Source: Gemmatimonadota bacterium
GTDB lineage: Bacteria > Gemmatimonadota > Gemmatimonadetes > Gemmatimonadales > Gemmatimonadaceae
Length of the DNA stretch: 64,000 bases
Direction: 5' to 3'
NCBI GenBank assembly: GCA_027307165.1
Contig: DAHUXM010000018.1
Coordinates: forward strand, 1-64,000
Numbering within the stretch: the first letter of the stretch is position 1; each line of letters begins with the position of its first letter. Positions 49,986 through 59,244 of this stretch are shown here, piece after piece. The notes under the pieces were generated by a model that made no database searches, was not told the DNA's origin, and saw nothing but the letters and a program-made list of their open reading frames with translations. The translations under genes were made by a program, and so were the position numbers.

Positions 49986-52118
49986 CTAGTGGCCGGCGAG
50001 AGATACGTCCGTTCTGGCCGGCAAATTATCGATGAAGAATTCCATCATCCGATCCGTATTGAGGGCGGAGTGACCCTGGTCCGGTCCGACCTGCACGTCG
50101 AAGCTCTTCCCTGCTTTCTGGAGAGCGGAGATCATCTGCATGGTGTTCGAATTGTGGACATTGTTGTCGGCGGTGCCGTAGTAGAGCATCAGCCGGCCCT
50201 TGAGCTGGGATGCGTAGGTCATCGCGCTTGCTGCGTCGTAGCCCGCGGTGTTTTCCTCCGGAATCCACATATACCGTTCGGTGTAGATGGTATCGTAGTT
50301 GCGCCAGTCCGTCGGCGGCGACATGCTGCACGCCGCGGCGAAGAGATCGGGGTAGCGAAGCAACGACATGAGCGACGCGTAGCCGCCATACGACGTGCCG
50401 TAAATCCCGACACGATCGCGGTCGACGTATGGGCGTGCGTCGAGTGCCCGCACACCTGCGGCCTGATCGTCGATCTCGACGATGCCGAGCTTCTCGTAGA
50501 TGGCGTCCAGGAAATGCTTGCCGCGGCCGTCGGCACTTCGTGAGTCGAGGGTGGCTACCAGAAATCCGAGCTCGGTGAGTCGATTCGGAAGCGTGAAGTT
50601 CTCGGTTGCACCGTTGGTATTGGGGCCGCCATAGACGCTGACGAGCAGCGGATACTTTCTGGTTGGATCGAAGTTGGAAGGAAAGTGCAGCATCCCGTTC
50701 AACATTGTCGTTCCGTCACCGGCCTTGTAGCTGAACATTTCCACGCGCTTGAGACCGAGCTGGTCGAACTTCGTCATGTCGCTCCGGGCGATCTGCGCAA
50801 CGACCTTTCCGGCGGAAGTGACGAGCTGTGCTATCGGCGCGCGATCGTGAGTCTGTGCGACGTCGACAAAGTATTTACCGTCGGGTGCGAAGCTTATCGC
50901 GTGATTGAAGGCAGGATCCGTGAGGCGACGGTCGTTGCGGCCGTTCAGATCGACGCGACGCAACTGCATCTTCATCGCGTTGTCACCATCGTGAGCGGTG
51001 TAGTAGACGACGCCCGCCTTCTCGTCGACGCGCACGATCTCTCCTGCGTCGAACTGGTTGCTGGTGAGGGTCGAGAGCAACTTCCCCGTGAGATCGTACA
51101 GATAATAATTGCGGAAACCGTTACGCTCCGATTCCCAGATGAAGCGCTTTCCATCGGCGAGGTACGTCATCTCCGGGTTGTTGGCGACCCAGCTTGCGGG
51201 CCATGCATCACGCACCACCGCTCGGCATTTTCCGCTGGCGGGATCGCATGCCGTGAACTCGAGGATGTTCTGGCGGCGGTTCGTGCGATTGAAGGTGATC
51301 TCGCGTCCGTCCGGACTCCAGCCCACGTGATACACGTAATGGCCGACGACGGAATTATCGAACGGCTTGCCATCCCGCACGTCGATACGAGTCGTGGTCT
51401 TTTTCGCGACGTCGTACACGAACAGATCGACGATCGGATTGGGGACACCGGGTTGCGGGAAGGCCTCGACGTCGACAGTCGTGTGCAGCCCGGTCTGGTT
51501 CATACCGATGTAGTAATCGGGGACCTTGCTCTCATCGAAGCGGTAGTAGGCGATCTTCGAACCGTCCGGCGACCACCACATGGCGGTGCGCTGATCCAGC
51601 TCCTCGCCGTACACCCACGAAGCTGTGCCGTTCTTGATGCGATTGGGGACGCTCCCGTCGGTGGTGAGCGCAATCTCGCCGGCTCCGCTGGCGTCGCTCA
51701 GCCACATGTTGCGGTCGCGGTAAAGCGCCTTGAGCTTGCCATCCGGGGACAGTGCAGACTCGAATTGGCGTCCCCGCTCCGGGCCACCTGCGAACCGCGC
51801 GCGCCGGGCTGCAAGCTCGGCGGCCGCATCGACGGCGCCCGAAACAGTTGCGGCGCGTCTGGCGACGTCATAGTGATACCGCTGGCCGCCAAACTCGTAT
51901 TCGAATGCCTTTCCGCCATCCACCCACGCCGGCCGGATGGCCGCGCTCGTAACCGAGCTGAATATCTCTGCGCTGAGTTTGTGATACCGCGCATACTCCG
52001 GCATCGCTCTCAGGCGGTCCTGCGCGTGAACGGGCGACCCGCTCGATATCGCCGCGGCGGTCGCGAGACCGAGCAGGCGTGGAAGCGTGACGCGGCGGGC
52101 TAGCCAATCGATAACCAT
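49986..52118 (-). CDS. Secreted S9B-type prolyl dipeptidyl peptidase
   Basis: 710 residues. A signal peptide (LLGLATAAAISSGSPVHAQ) leads to the DPP-IV type beta-propeller (residues 50-450; WWSPDGSKIAYYRFDESKVPDYYIGM is a family landmark). The alpha/beta-hydrolase domain has Ser in GIYGTSYGGYASLMSL, Asp in YGTADNNVHNSN and His in GPDQGHSA. It should remove Xaa-Pro type dipeptides from peptides outside the cytoplasm. It ends 36 bases before the exporter's start and is divergent from the M14 gene. Confidence 0.94.
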   Translation of the reverse strand: MVIDWLARRVTLPRLLGLATAAAISSGSPVHAQDRLRAMPEYARYHKLSAEIFSSVTSAAIRPAWVDGGKAFEYEFGGQRYHYDVARRAATVSGAVDAAAELAARRARFAGGPERGRQFESALSPDGKLKALYRDRNMWLSDASGAGEIALTTDGSVPNRIKNGTASWVYGEELDQRTAMWWSPDGSKIAYYRFDESKVPDYYIGMNQTGLHTTVDVEAFPQPGVPNPIVDLFVYDVAKKTTTRIDVRDGKPFDNSVVGHYVYHVGWSPDGREITFNRTNRRQNILEFTACDPASGKCRAVVRDAWPASWVANNPEMTYLADGKRFIWESERNGFRNYYLYDLTGKLLSTLTSNQFDAGEIVRVDEKAGVVYYTAHDGDNAMKMQLRRVDLNGRNDRRLTDPAFNHAISFAPDGKYFVDVAQTHDRAPIAQLVTSAGKVVAQIARSDMTKFDQLGLKRVEMFSYKAGDGTTMLNGMLHFPSNFDPTRKYPLLVSVYGGPNTNGATENFTLPNRLTELGFLVATLDSRSADGRGKHFLDAIYEKLGIVEIDDQAAGVRALDARPYVDRDRVGIYGTSYGGYASLMSLLRYPDLFAAACSMSPPTDWRNYDTIYTERYMWIPEENTAGYDAASAMTYASQLKGRLMLYYGTADNNVHNSNTMQMISALQKAGKSFDVQVGPDQGHSALNTDRMMEFFIDNLPARTDVSLAGH

Positions 52119-52247
52119 TCGGATTTTTCCATGGGGTAAGTGTGCGTCGGTGCTTCCCTAACGTCGATATAATCTGCATTCTGTACGTCCGGATGACCGA
52201 TTCTGTTTTACCACTGTCGTTCCCCCGCCATTTCCACAGACCACTCG

Positions 52248-55200
52248 ATGAGAATATTCATGGATCGTCGCTCACTCGCCATCGCGCTGCTCCTTCCATT
52301 GATGGGCGCGCCAGTCGCCATGAGCGCACAGGCGCCCCAGGCCCGCAGCGTCGAAATATCGACCGCGGCACCGGGGCGCGATCCGAACCAGCCGATCGAC
52401 ACAGCGTACACGAACAAGATTCACGAGTACACCACCGAGTCCTTTTTCCTTTCGCCGCTGGTCGACTATCTGCCGGCGTCGGCGACGGTCCCGACACCGA
52501 AAGCGGCGCTCGGCGACATCGCGGGGGCGCGCAACAACCTCCCTTATTCCAAGCAGGTGTACGCCTACATGCGCATGCTCGCCAATGCGAGTCCGCGCGT
52601 CAGGGTGTACTCGATCGGCACTACGGAAGAGGGGCGAGAGATGATCGCCGTAGCGGTTGCGTCCGAGTCGCTGCTTACCAGGCTCGACGACAACAAGGCG
52701 AAGCTGTCCAAGCTGGCCGATCCGCGGACGATCAACATGGACGACGCGCAGGCCGAGCAGATCATCGGCGGAGTCACGCCGATCTATTACATCACCGGGA
52801 CGATCCACTCTACCGAGTCCGGCGCGCCTACCGCGCTGATGGAGCTCGCTTACCGGCTCGCGGTGGATGAGAGCCCGTACATTCGCAACATCCGGAACAA
52901 CGTCATAACACTCATCACTCCCATCGTGGAAGTCGACGGGCGCGATCGCATGGTCGATCTGTTCCGGTGGCACATGGCCCACCCGGACGACACGTACTCG
53001 AATCTGATCTACTGGGGTCATTACGTCGCTCACGACAATAATCGCGATGCGATGGGACTCACGCTCAAGCTGTCGCAGAACGTGCTGAACACGTACATCG
53101 ACTGGCGTGCGATGGTTCTGCATGACCTGCACGAGTCGGGTTCGTATCTGTACGACAATACGGTAGGAGATGGACCGTACAACGCCTGGCTGGATCCGTT
53201 GCTGACGAACGAATGGCAGATGATCGGCTGGAACAACGTGCAGGAGATGACGCGCATGGGGATGCCGGGCGTGTTCGCGCACGGGAATTTCGACACATGG
53301 TCGCCGGGCTACCTCATGTTCATGGCTGCGACGCATAACGGGATAAGCCGGTTGTACGAAACCTTTGGCAACGGCGGCACGGCGGAGACACTGGAACGCA
53401 CGCTTCCGCCGAGCGAGACGTCGCGCACCTGGTTCCGGCAGAATCCACCACTTCCCCGCGTGATGTGGTCGCTCCGCGACAACAACAATTACGAGGAGAC
53501 GGGGTTGCTCGTGTCGTTGAGCTACTTCGCGAACAATCGCCATCAACTGCTCGAGAATTTCTACCAGAAGAGCAAGCGCTCGATTCTCAAGGCGCACACG
53601 GAAGGGCCGGCGGCCTACATATTTTCCGCGGCAGATCCCCGCCCCGGTGCACAGGCTCAGCTGTTGCGGATACTCCAGATGCAGCACGTCGAGATCTCGC
53701 GCGCGACCGCGCAGTTCACAGCGCAGGTGCGAGCTCACAATGTGCGCGCAAGGCGCAACGGAGCTGCAGACAGCGCCGCATCCACTACGACACCGAGCGT
53801 TGCGCCAACGGAAACGCGTCAGTTTCCGGCCGGAAGCTACATCGTGCGAATGGACCAGCCGTATTCACGGATTGCCGACGCGCTGCTCGATTATCAGTTC
53901 TGGAGCCCGAACGATCCGCAGAAGACCCCATACGACGACACTGGCTGGACCTTTCCGGAGAATTTCGACGTGCAGGCGGTACGGGTCGTCGATCCACAGG
54001 TATTGACTGTTCCGATGGAGCGCGTCACGGACACAATCAAGGCCCCTGGTGGCGTTAGAGGGACTGGAACCGTGTTCGCGATCAACAACAACGGTGACAA
54101 CGCGCTCACGACACTGCGTTATCGTCTGCGTGAAGCCGATTTTCAGGCTGCTGAAGAGCCGTTCCAGGCGGCGGGCCGGTCGTTCGCTCGCGGCTCGTAC
54201 GTGATACGCAACGTCTCGGCGGGCGATCTCGACAGGGCGGCACGCGAGCTCGGTGTTTCTGTGTACGCGATTCCGTCGGCGCCATCGGTCGCAATGCATC
54301 CCGCACGCGCCGCGCGTGTCGCGATCCTGCATACGTGGTCGAGCACACAAACGGAAGGCTGGTGGCGCCAGGCCTTCGACGTGGCGCACATCCCGTACAG
54401 CTACATCAACGTTCAGGATGTCGCGAAGAATCCGAATCTGAACGCGAAGTACGACGTGATTCTCTTTCCACCCTCGGGGAACGCTCAGTCCATCGTGCAG
54501 GGAATGCCGATGTGGCGCAACCCGATGCCATGGAAGACGACGCCGCTCACGCCGAACATCGGGAAGCTGGACCAGACTGACGACATCCGCCCGGGACTCG
54601 GGCTCCAGGGAGTGCAGAATCTGGAAGGCTTCGTGGCGCGCGGCGGTGTGCTGGTCACCGTATCGAGCACCGCCGACTTCGCGATCCAGTACGGACTCGC
54701 CAGCGGCGTCAGCGCGAATCAGGCAGGGCGTGGCAAGATCGTCGGAAGTCTGCTGCGCACTCGCATCGTGGACGACGCCAGTCCACTCGTGTATGGCGTG
54801 TCGGACAGCCTCGCGGTTTACAGCGAAGACGGCGAGAGCTTCAGCGTCAGCAACACACGCGGCGGTGGGCGGGGGAGTCGTTTCGGTGGCGGAGAGGCGG
54901 TGCGTGCAACGGGTCGCGGTACAACCGACGATCCCGACGTGCCCCAGGGTCGACCTCAACTCGCGCCGCGCAACATGGCACCGCCTCGCGTGACCGTCGA
55001 GCCGTGGCAGGCGGCTCCGATCACCGATGAACAACTGCGCAACCCGTTGTCGATCATCCCGCCGAACCAGCGCCCGCGTGTTGCGCTGCGATTCACCGAT
55101 CAGCGCAATCTGCTGGTCTCGGGGCTGCTCGATGGCGGAAGCGATGTTGCGCAGCGACCGGCAGTCGTGGATGTCCCGATGCAGAAGGGACATGTAGTCC

Positions 55201-55316
55201 TGTTTGCGAACAACCCGATCTATCGTGGGGAGACGATCGGCGCCTATCCGCTCGTGTTCAACGCAATCCTGAACTTCGATCATCTCGACGCGGGGCGAAA
55301 GCTGGACACGAAGTAA
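52248..55316 (+). CDS. Large secreted M14-family zinc carboxypeptidase
   Basis: 1022 residues. A signal peptide (SLAIALLLPLMGAPVAMSAQ) is followed by YSIGTTEEGREMIAVAVA and the zinc motif HxxE in TGTIHSTESGAPTALMELAYRLA. PIVEVDGRDRMVDLFRW and VLHDLHESGSYLYDN contribute the further active-site region. After about residue 560 come several beta-rich modules and a Gly/Arg-rich stretch (GGGRGSRFGGGEAVRATGRG). The exact peptidase specificity is unclear. An ATG four codons downstream is an alternative start. The 129 bases between it and the S9 gene should hold divergent promoters. Confidence 0.92.
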   Translation: MRIFMDRRSLAIALLLPLMGAPVAMSAQAPQARSVEISTAAPGRDPNQPIDTAYTNKIHEYTTESFFLSPLVDYLPASATVPTPKAALGDIAGARNNLPYSKQVYAYMRMLANASPRVRVYSIGTTEEGREMIAVAVASESLLTRLDDNKAKLSKLADPRTINMDDAQAEQIIGGVTPIYYITGTIHSTESGAPTALMELAYRLAVDESPYIRNIRNNVITLITPIVEVDGRDRMVDLFRWHMAHPDDTYSNLIYWGHYVAHDNNRDAMGLTLKLSQNVLNTYIDWRAMVLHDLHESGSYLYDNTVGDGPYNAWLDPLLTNEWQMIGWNNVQEMTRMGMPGVFAHGNFDTWSPGYLMFMAATHNGISRLYETFGNGGTAETLERTLPPSETSRTWFRQNPPLPRVMWSLRDNNNYEETGLLVSLSYFANNRHQLLENFYQKSKRSILKAHTEGPAAYIFSAADPRPGAQAQLLRILQMQHVEISRATAQFTAQVRAHNVRARRNGAADSAASTTTPSVAPTETRQFPAGSYIVRMDQPYSRIADALLDYQFWSPNDPQKTPYDDTGWTFPENFDVQAVRVVDPQVLTVPMERVTDTIKAPGGVRGTGTVFAINNNGDNALTTLRYRLREADFQAAEEPFQAAGRSFARGSYVIRNVSAGDLDRAARELGVSVYAIPSAPSVAMHPARAARVAILHTWSSTQTEGWWRQAFDVAHIPYSYINVQDVAKNPNLNAKYDVILFPPSGNAQSIVQGMPMWRNPMPWKTTPLTPNIGKLDQTDDIRPGLGLQGVQNLEGFVARGGVLVTVSSTADFAIQYGLASGVSANQAGRGKIVGSLLRTRIVDDASPLVYGVSDSLAVYSEDGESFSVSNTRGGGRGSRFGGGEAVRATGRGTTDDPDVPQGRPQLAPRNMAPPRVTVEPWQAAPITDEQLRNPLSIIPPNQRPRVALRFTDQRNLLVSGLLDGGSDVAQRPAVVDVPMQKGHVVLFANNPIYRGETIGAYPLVFNAILNFDHLDAGRKLDTK

Positions 55317-55324
55317 GTCTGCGA

Positions 55325-55366
55325 GCGTTGGCGTGGACTGGCCCGTGAGCTTGTCCACGCCAACGC
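55325..55366 (+). terminator. 14-bp-stem hairpin downstream of the M14 gene
   Basis: GCGTTGGCGTGGAC (55325-55338) pairs fully with GTCCACGCCAACGC (55353-55366). It begins 9 bases after the stop. No T tract follows, so it may protect the 3' end more than terminate. The rest of the 248-base gap to the next gene shows nothing else. Confidence 0.6.
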
Positions 55367-55564
55367 GGGGGCCTGCCCTGCCGAAGGGAATGCGCGACGG
55401 ATAGCCCGCGCGCGGGAGGCCACTCGGCCGCAATGGGCCGATTTTTGCCAATCCAGTGTGAGCACCGCAAGCGATCAGGCGCGCGCAGACGCGCTTCGGC
55501 CCTCTTGCGATGAGTATGGCGGCACGAGTGTGCCACCGATTTCATGTCTCACAGGGATTACACA

Positions 55565-56248
55565 ATGCAAGCATCTGATGCACCATTTCGCCCTGATTCG
55601 CGCCTACTGACGAAACGTGCGTCGGCCGCGCTCCTTGTCCTTGCCGTCGCATGTGGAGGCAGCAGCGATATGACCGGGCCCGGTCCCGGAAACGGCGGTG
55701 GTGGAAATCCAGCCCCAGTGGCGTCGGTAACGGTAAGTCCAGCCACGGCGAATCTTCTCGTTGGCGTTGTTGATAGCACAACGCTTGGCACAGTTGTGAT
55801 CGCCCCGACGGTGAAAGACGCGAGCGGTAACGTACTCTCGGGACGGACGATCACGTGGTCATCGAGCGCGTCAAGCGTGGCGACGGTGAGCAGCACGGGC
55901 GTGGTCTCTGCCGTAGGACCGGGCAGTGCATCGATAATGGCTAGCAGCGGTGGACAGACCGGACAGGTTTCGGTCACTGTGACTCGTCCCGCTGTCGACA
56001 CTATCAAGGTTACCCCACTTGCAAGCACAATAAAGGTCGGCGCGTCCGAAACATTAGTAGTCACCCTACTCGATGCCCAGGGACACGCTCTGAGCGGTGG
56101 CCGACCGATCGTCGAGTTCAACAACAGCCCGTCGATCATTACAGCGTCTGGTGGCACGATTACTGGCGTTGCGCCAGGCACGGGGACCATCAGTTACAAG
56201 AGCGAGAACAATGCTGTCACAGTCGCGACGATCACTGTAACGCAATGA
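55565..56248 (+). CDS. Lipoprotein with two bacterial Ig-like (Big_2) domains
   Basis: 227 residues. The ATG at 55565 has AGGGA upstream; an earlier in-frame ATG seven codons back is less likely. The lipobox is VLAVAC, followed by a Gly-rich spacer (GPGPGNGGGGNP). Two Big_2 modules follow: VASVTVSPATANLLVG to ITWSSSASSVATVSSTGVVSAVGPGSASIMA, and VDTIKVTPLASTIKVG to the end. It is probably surface-exposed and structural or adhesive. Confidence 0.88.
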   Translation: MQASDAPFRPDSRLLTKRASAALLVLAVACGGSSDMTGPGPGNGGGGNPAPVASVTVSPATANLLVGVVDSTTLGTVVIAPTVKDASGNVLSGRTITWSSSASSVATVSSTGVVSAVGPGSASIMASSGGQTGQVSVTVTRPAVDTIKVTPLASTIKVGASETLVVTLLDAQGHALSGGRPIVEFNNSPSIITASGGTITGVAPGTGTISYKSENNAVTVATITVTQ

Positions 56249-56425
56249 TGTGTCACGTTGTGTCCGGTTTCGACGCTGCATTCGGGAGCGAAGTAGTCCT
56301 CCGGCACGATCTCTGCCTTCCCTGAGCGCATCGTCAGATATGGCCGGCGCGGTTCGAATGCACCGCGATTCGCATTTTCCAGAGATACGCGTCTGACGCA
56401 ACACTTCAGCACGGAGAAGTACATC

Positions 56426-57097
56426 ATGAAGCAACTTTGGAGAGGAGTCAGCGCGGTAGCACTGGCTGGCGGCGCAATCCTGATAGCGGGAAGCACGGCG
56501 GGAGCGCAGGTAACGTTCACCGGCAGCACCTTTGGTTGCTTCTACACGACCGCAACCGCGCCGACAAACTGCTCTGGCCTGCTGGCGAGCACGGGTAACC
56601 TGACCTACACTGGCTCTACGTTCAACGTGACCAGCAACCCCGCGGATGGCCTCGTATCAATCGGCGCCGCACCGGCTTCGCCCAACGTGAACAATCTCGG
56701 ATCCTTCAAGCTGGTGGACGGCAACAACAATTATACAGGTCAGAATTTCGCTCTCTTCATGAACTTCGCCAACCCAACGGGCGTCGTCGGCAACAACGTG
56801 TACACGGCGATGTTGACTGGAAATCTGTCGAACGCCACGGGTGGCAACGTCTTCATAGATTTCAACAACACGGCGCATGACTACACATTCGCCGACGGCA
56901 CTACGCTGAGCTTCGCGGTCGATGACGCATCCATCAACGATCAGACGAACGGCGGGACCGGCACCACGGTAGCGGTAACGGGACACGGCTTCACGCGTGT
57001 GCCAGCTTCGACAGTTCCTGAGCCGAGCTCGCTGGCGCTGATGGGCACGGGACTGATCGGCATCGTTCCTCTCATCCGTCGTCGCCGCAAGGTGTGA
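56426..57097 (+). CDS. PEP-CTERM sorted exported protein
   Basis: 223 residues. A signal peptide (AVALAGGAILIAGSTAGAQ) and a Gly/Asn/Thr-rich beta domain (about 25-200) end in a PEP-CTERM signal: VPEPSSLALMGTGLIGIVPL followed by IRRRRKV. Such proteins are processed by an exosortase and often belong to extracellular matrix. No exosortase is in the window. The gene has its own terminator. The 177 bases upstream contain no gene I can support. Confidence 0.9.
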   Translation: MKQLWRGVSAVALAGGAILIAGSTAGAQVTFTGSTFGCFYTTATAPTNCSGLLASTGNLTYTGSTFNVTSNPADGLVSIGAAPASPNVNNLGSFKLVDGNNNYTGQNFALFMNFANPTGVVGNNVYTAMLTGNLSNATGGNVFIDFNNTAHDYTFADGTTLSFAVDDASINDQTNGGTGTTVAVTGHGFTRVPASTVPEPSSLALMGTGLIGIVPLIRRRRKV

Positions 57098-57133
57098 CCA
57101 ACCATTGCACTTTCATGGTGCATCGATGTGAAG

Positions 57134-57165
57134 AAGGCCAGCGACATACGTTGCTGGCCTTTCTC
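57134..57165 (+). terminator. Rho-independent terminator of the PEP-CTERM gene
   Basis: A 12-pair stem (AAGGCCAGCGAC with GTTGCTGGCCTT, including one G-T pair) and an ATAC loop are followed by TTTCTC, 36 bases after the stop. Confidence 0.9.
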
Positions 57166-57356
57166 ACATCCCGGCTGTCCGGGGACGGCAGTGCGCGCCG
57201 CCGCGCTCGACACGCCGCAATCCGCAGGTACGCGACCGTTCACCGTGCGCTCGTCTAGCGCAGACGGACATCGTGAGGCTAATTAGTGCGGCGAGTCGCA
57301 TACCTCGCGCATTGCGACTCGAGCCGTTTCCAACAGCCCACTACAACCCGTCTCTC

Positions 57357-59162
57357 GTGAATTCCCGTCGCCAGTTCCTGATTCAAGCTCCAATTGGTAT
57401 CCTCGGCGCACTCGTCGCCTGTCGTAGCGACGAACAGGCAGCGGGTGCGCATCCCGCCGCCGCCACGCCGGGAGCACCGCCGGCCTTCAACACTGCACCC
57501 CCCGTTGGACCCCAGGTGACACCGGCGACCTTCGCCGAAGCTGAGAAGTTGGTCCAGGTGCAGATGACTGACGCCGAGCGGCAGATGGCGGCGACGAGTT
57601 GGCGTACGTCGATGGCTGCTCTGGTCGAGCGGCGAGTCGGACCGCGGAAGGTACAGTTGGAGCCGACGCTCGCCCCTGCCACCGTCTGGAATCCGGACAT
57701 AGGAGGGCAATCGACCGGACCCGTTCGGAAGCGGTTCGTACGCAGCAGCACAGATCACGGCCCGTTGCCGGCGAGCGATGAAGACATTGCGTTCGCGCCC
57801 GTGACGCAACTGTCTCGCTGGGTTGAGACACGCAAGCTTACATCCGATCGCCTAACGCGCATCTATCTCGACAGACTCACGCGCTTCGATCCGCAACTAC
57901 GGTGCGTGATAACGTTGACGCGCGACACAGCGCTGGCCCAGGCGAAACAGGCGGACGCTGAGATAGCTGCGGGCAAGTACCGCGGACCGCTGCACGGGAT
58001 TCCGTATGGCGTGAAGGATTTGCTCGACACTGCAGGGATCGCGACCACGTACGGCGCCGAGCCGTTTCGGAATCGCGTACCGAGCACGGATTCAGCGGTC
58101 GTCGCGCGGCTGCGCAAGGCTGGCGGAGTGCTCGTGGCAAAGTTGAGCATGGGCGCGCTGGCACTCAACGACATCTGGTTCGGCGGTCAGACGATGAACC
58201 CGTGGCTGCCGGAAGAAGGCGCGTCGGGATCGAGTGCAGGTCCTGGTGCGGCGACGGCGGCTGGCCTCGTTGGCTTTTCCGTTGGAAGCGAGACAGGTGG
58301 GAGCATCGTAAGCCCGAGCATGCGTTGTGGTGTCACGGGATTGCGGCCCACGTACGGTCGCGTACCACGCACCGGGGCAATGACGCTCTGCTGGTCGCTC
58401 GACAAGCTTGGTCCGATGACGCGAAGCGTGGAAGACGCGATGCTCGTGCTCGATGCGATCACAGGCCCCGACTCGGGCGACGTAGCGAGCATGCCAAGTC
58501 ATCTCGACTTCGATGCCGGCGCGTCGGTGAAGGGTCTGCGCGTGGGATACTTCCCAGCGTGGATGAAGGAAGCACCCGCGACGGACGTCGATCGCGCAAC
58601 GCTGGACGCGATCGGAAAGCTCGGCATGGTACCGACGCCGGTCACCCTTCCCGACTGGCCATACGATTCACTGAACCTGATGTTGTTTGCGGAAGCCGCG
58701 GCCGCGTTCGAGGAGCTCACGCTGAGCAATCGTGATGACGAGCTGAAGGCGCAGGTTCCTGACGCGTGGCCCAATCAATTTCGCGAGGCGCGCTTTTTGT
58801 CTGCGGTCGATTTCGTGCAGGCTGACAGGTTGCGACGCAAGGTTGCAGCCGAGATGGCGCGACTGATGTCGCAGGTGGATCTGCTGCTGGTTCCGTCGCT
58901 CCGCGACGAGATGCTCGTGATATCCAATAACACCGGACATCCGTCGCTCACGTTACGCACTGGATTCGTGCATGTGTCGGAGGCGCGCAGTGACTGGGCG
59001 CCCGATCCTGCACATCCGCTGCCGAAGTTCTCACCGCCGCGCCGGGTTCCGCATGGAGTCACACTCATCGGGCGGTTGTTCGACGAAGGAACAATCGCGC
59101 GTGCGGGGTTGGCGCTGGAGAGGTCGCTGGGAGTTGTGGGAGAGCGGCCGCCTGGATTCTGA
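57357..59162 (+). CDS. Tat-exported lipoprotein amidase (amidase-signature family)
   Basis: About 601 residues from the GTG at 57357, giving a Tat signal plus lipobox (NSRRQFLIQAPIGILGALVAC). A GTG at 57273 would place 28 extra residues before the twin-Arg motif and is less likely. The Ser-cisSer-Lys triad is complete: Lys in YGVKDLLD, cis-Ser in EGASGSSAGP, nucleophilic Ser in SETGGSIVSP. A 150-residue Pro/Ala-rich N-terminal part precedes the catalytic domain. Substrate is unknown; GatA-type function is unlikely given export and lack of gatB/gatC. Confidence 0.9.
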   Translation: MNSRRQFLIQAPIGILGALVACRSDEQAAGAHPAAATPGAPPAFNTAPPVGPQVTPATFAEAEKLVQVQMTDAERQMAATSWRTSMAALVERRVGPRKVQLEPTLAPATVWNPDIGGQSTGPVRKRFVRSSTDHGPLPASDEDIAFAPVTQLSRWVETRKLTSDRLTRIYLDRLTRFDPQLRCVITLTRDTALAQAKQADAEIAAGKYRGPLHGIPYGVKDLLDTAGIATTYGAEPFRNRVPSTDSAVVARLRKAGGVLVAKLSMGALALNDIWFGGQTMNPWLPEEGASGSSAGPGAATAAGLVGFSVGSETGGSIVSPSMRCGVTGLRPTYGRVPRTGAMTLCWSLDKLGPMTRSVEDAMLVLDAITGPDSGDVASMPSHLDFDAGASVKGLRVGYFPAWMKEAPATDVDRATLDAIGKLGMVPTPVTLPDWPYDSLNLMLFAEAAAAFEELTLSNRDDELKAQVPDAWPNQFREARFLSAVDFVQADRLRRKVAAEMARLMSQVDLLLVPSLRDEMLVISNNTGHPSLTLRTGFVHVSEARSDWAPDPAHPLPKFSPPRRVPHGVTLIGRLFDEGTIARAGLALERSLGVVGERPPGF

Positions 59163-59190
59163 ACGGAGATACTGATTGCTGGATGACAGA

Positions 59191-59217
59191 AGGGCGACTG
59201 CACGACAGTCGCCCTTC
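59191..59217. terminator. Bidirectional terminator between the amidase and pilC genes
   Basis: AAGGGCGACTG and CAGTCGCCCTT form an 11-pair stem around CACGA, 28 bases after the amidase stop and 27 bases after that of the convergent pilC. The T tract is short. Confidence 0.8.
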
Positions 59218-59244
59218 CTTGCTAGGCATCAACCAGCGAAGCCC

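Noticed and set aside
50685-52103. 472-codon plus-strand frame opposite the S9 peptidase gene
   Set aside because: Antisense shadow; the S9 triad and propeller motifs on the other strand are decisive.
52272-55451. Two long minus-strand open frames opposite the M14 peptidase gene
   Set aside because: Composition is Arg/His-rich with no recognisable motif, and the plus-strand gene has a signal peptide and catalytic motifs over the same bases.
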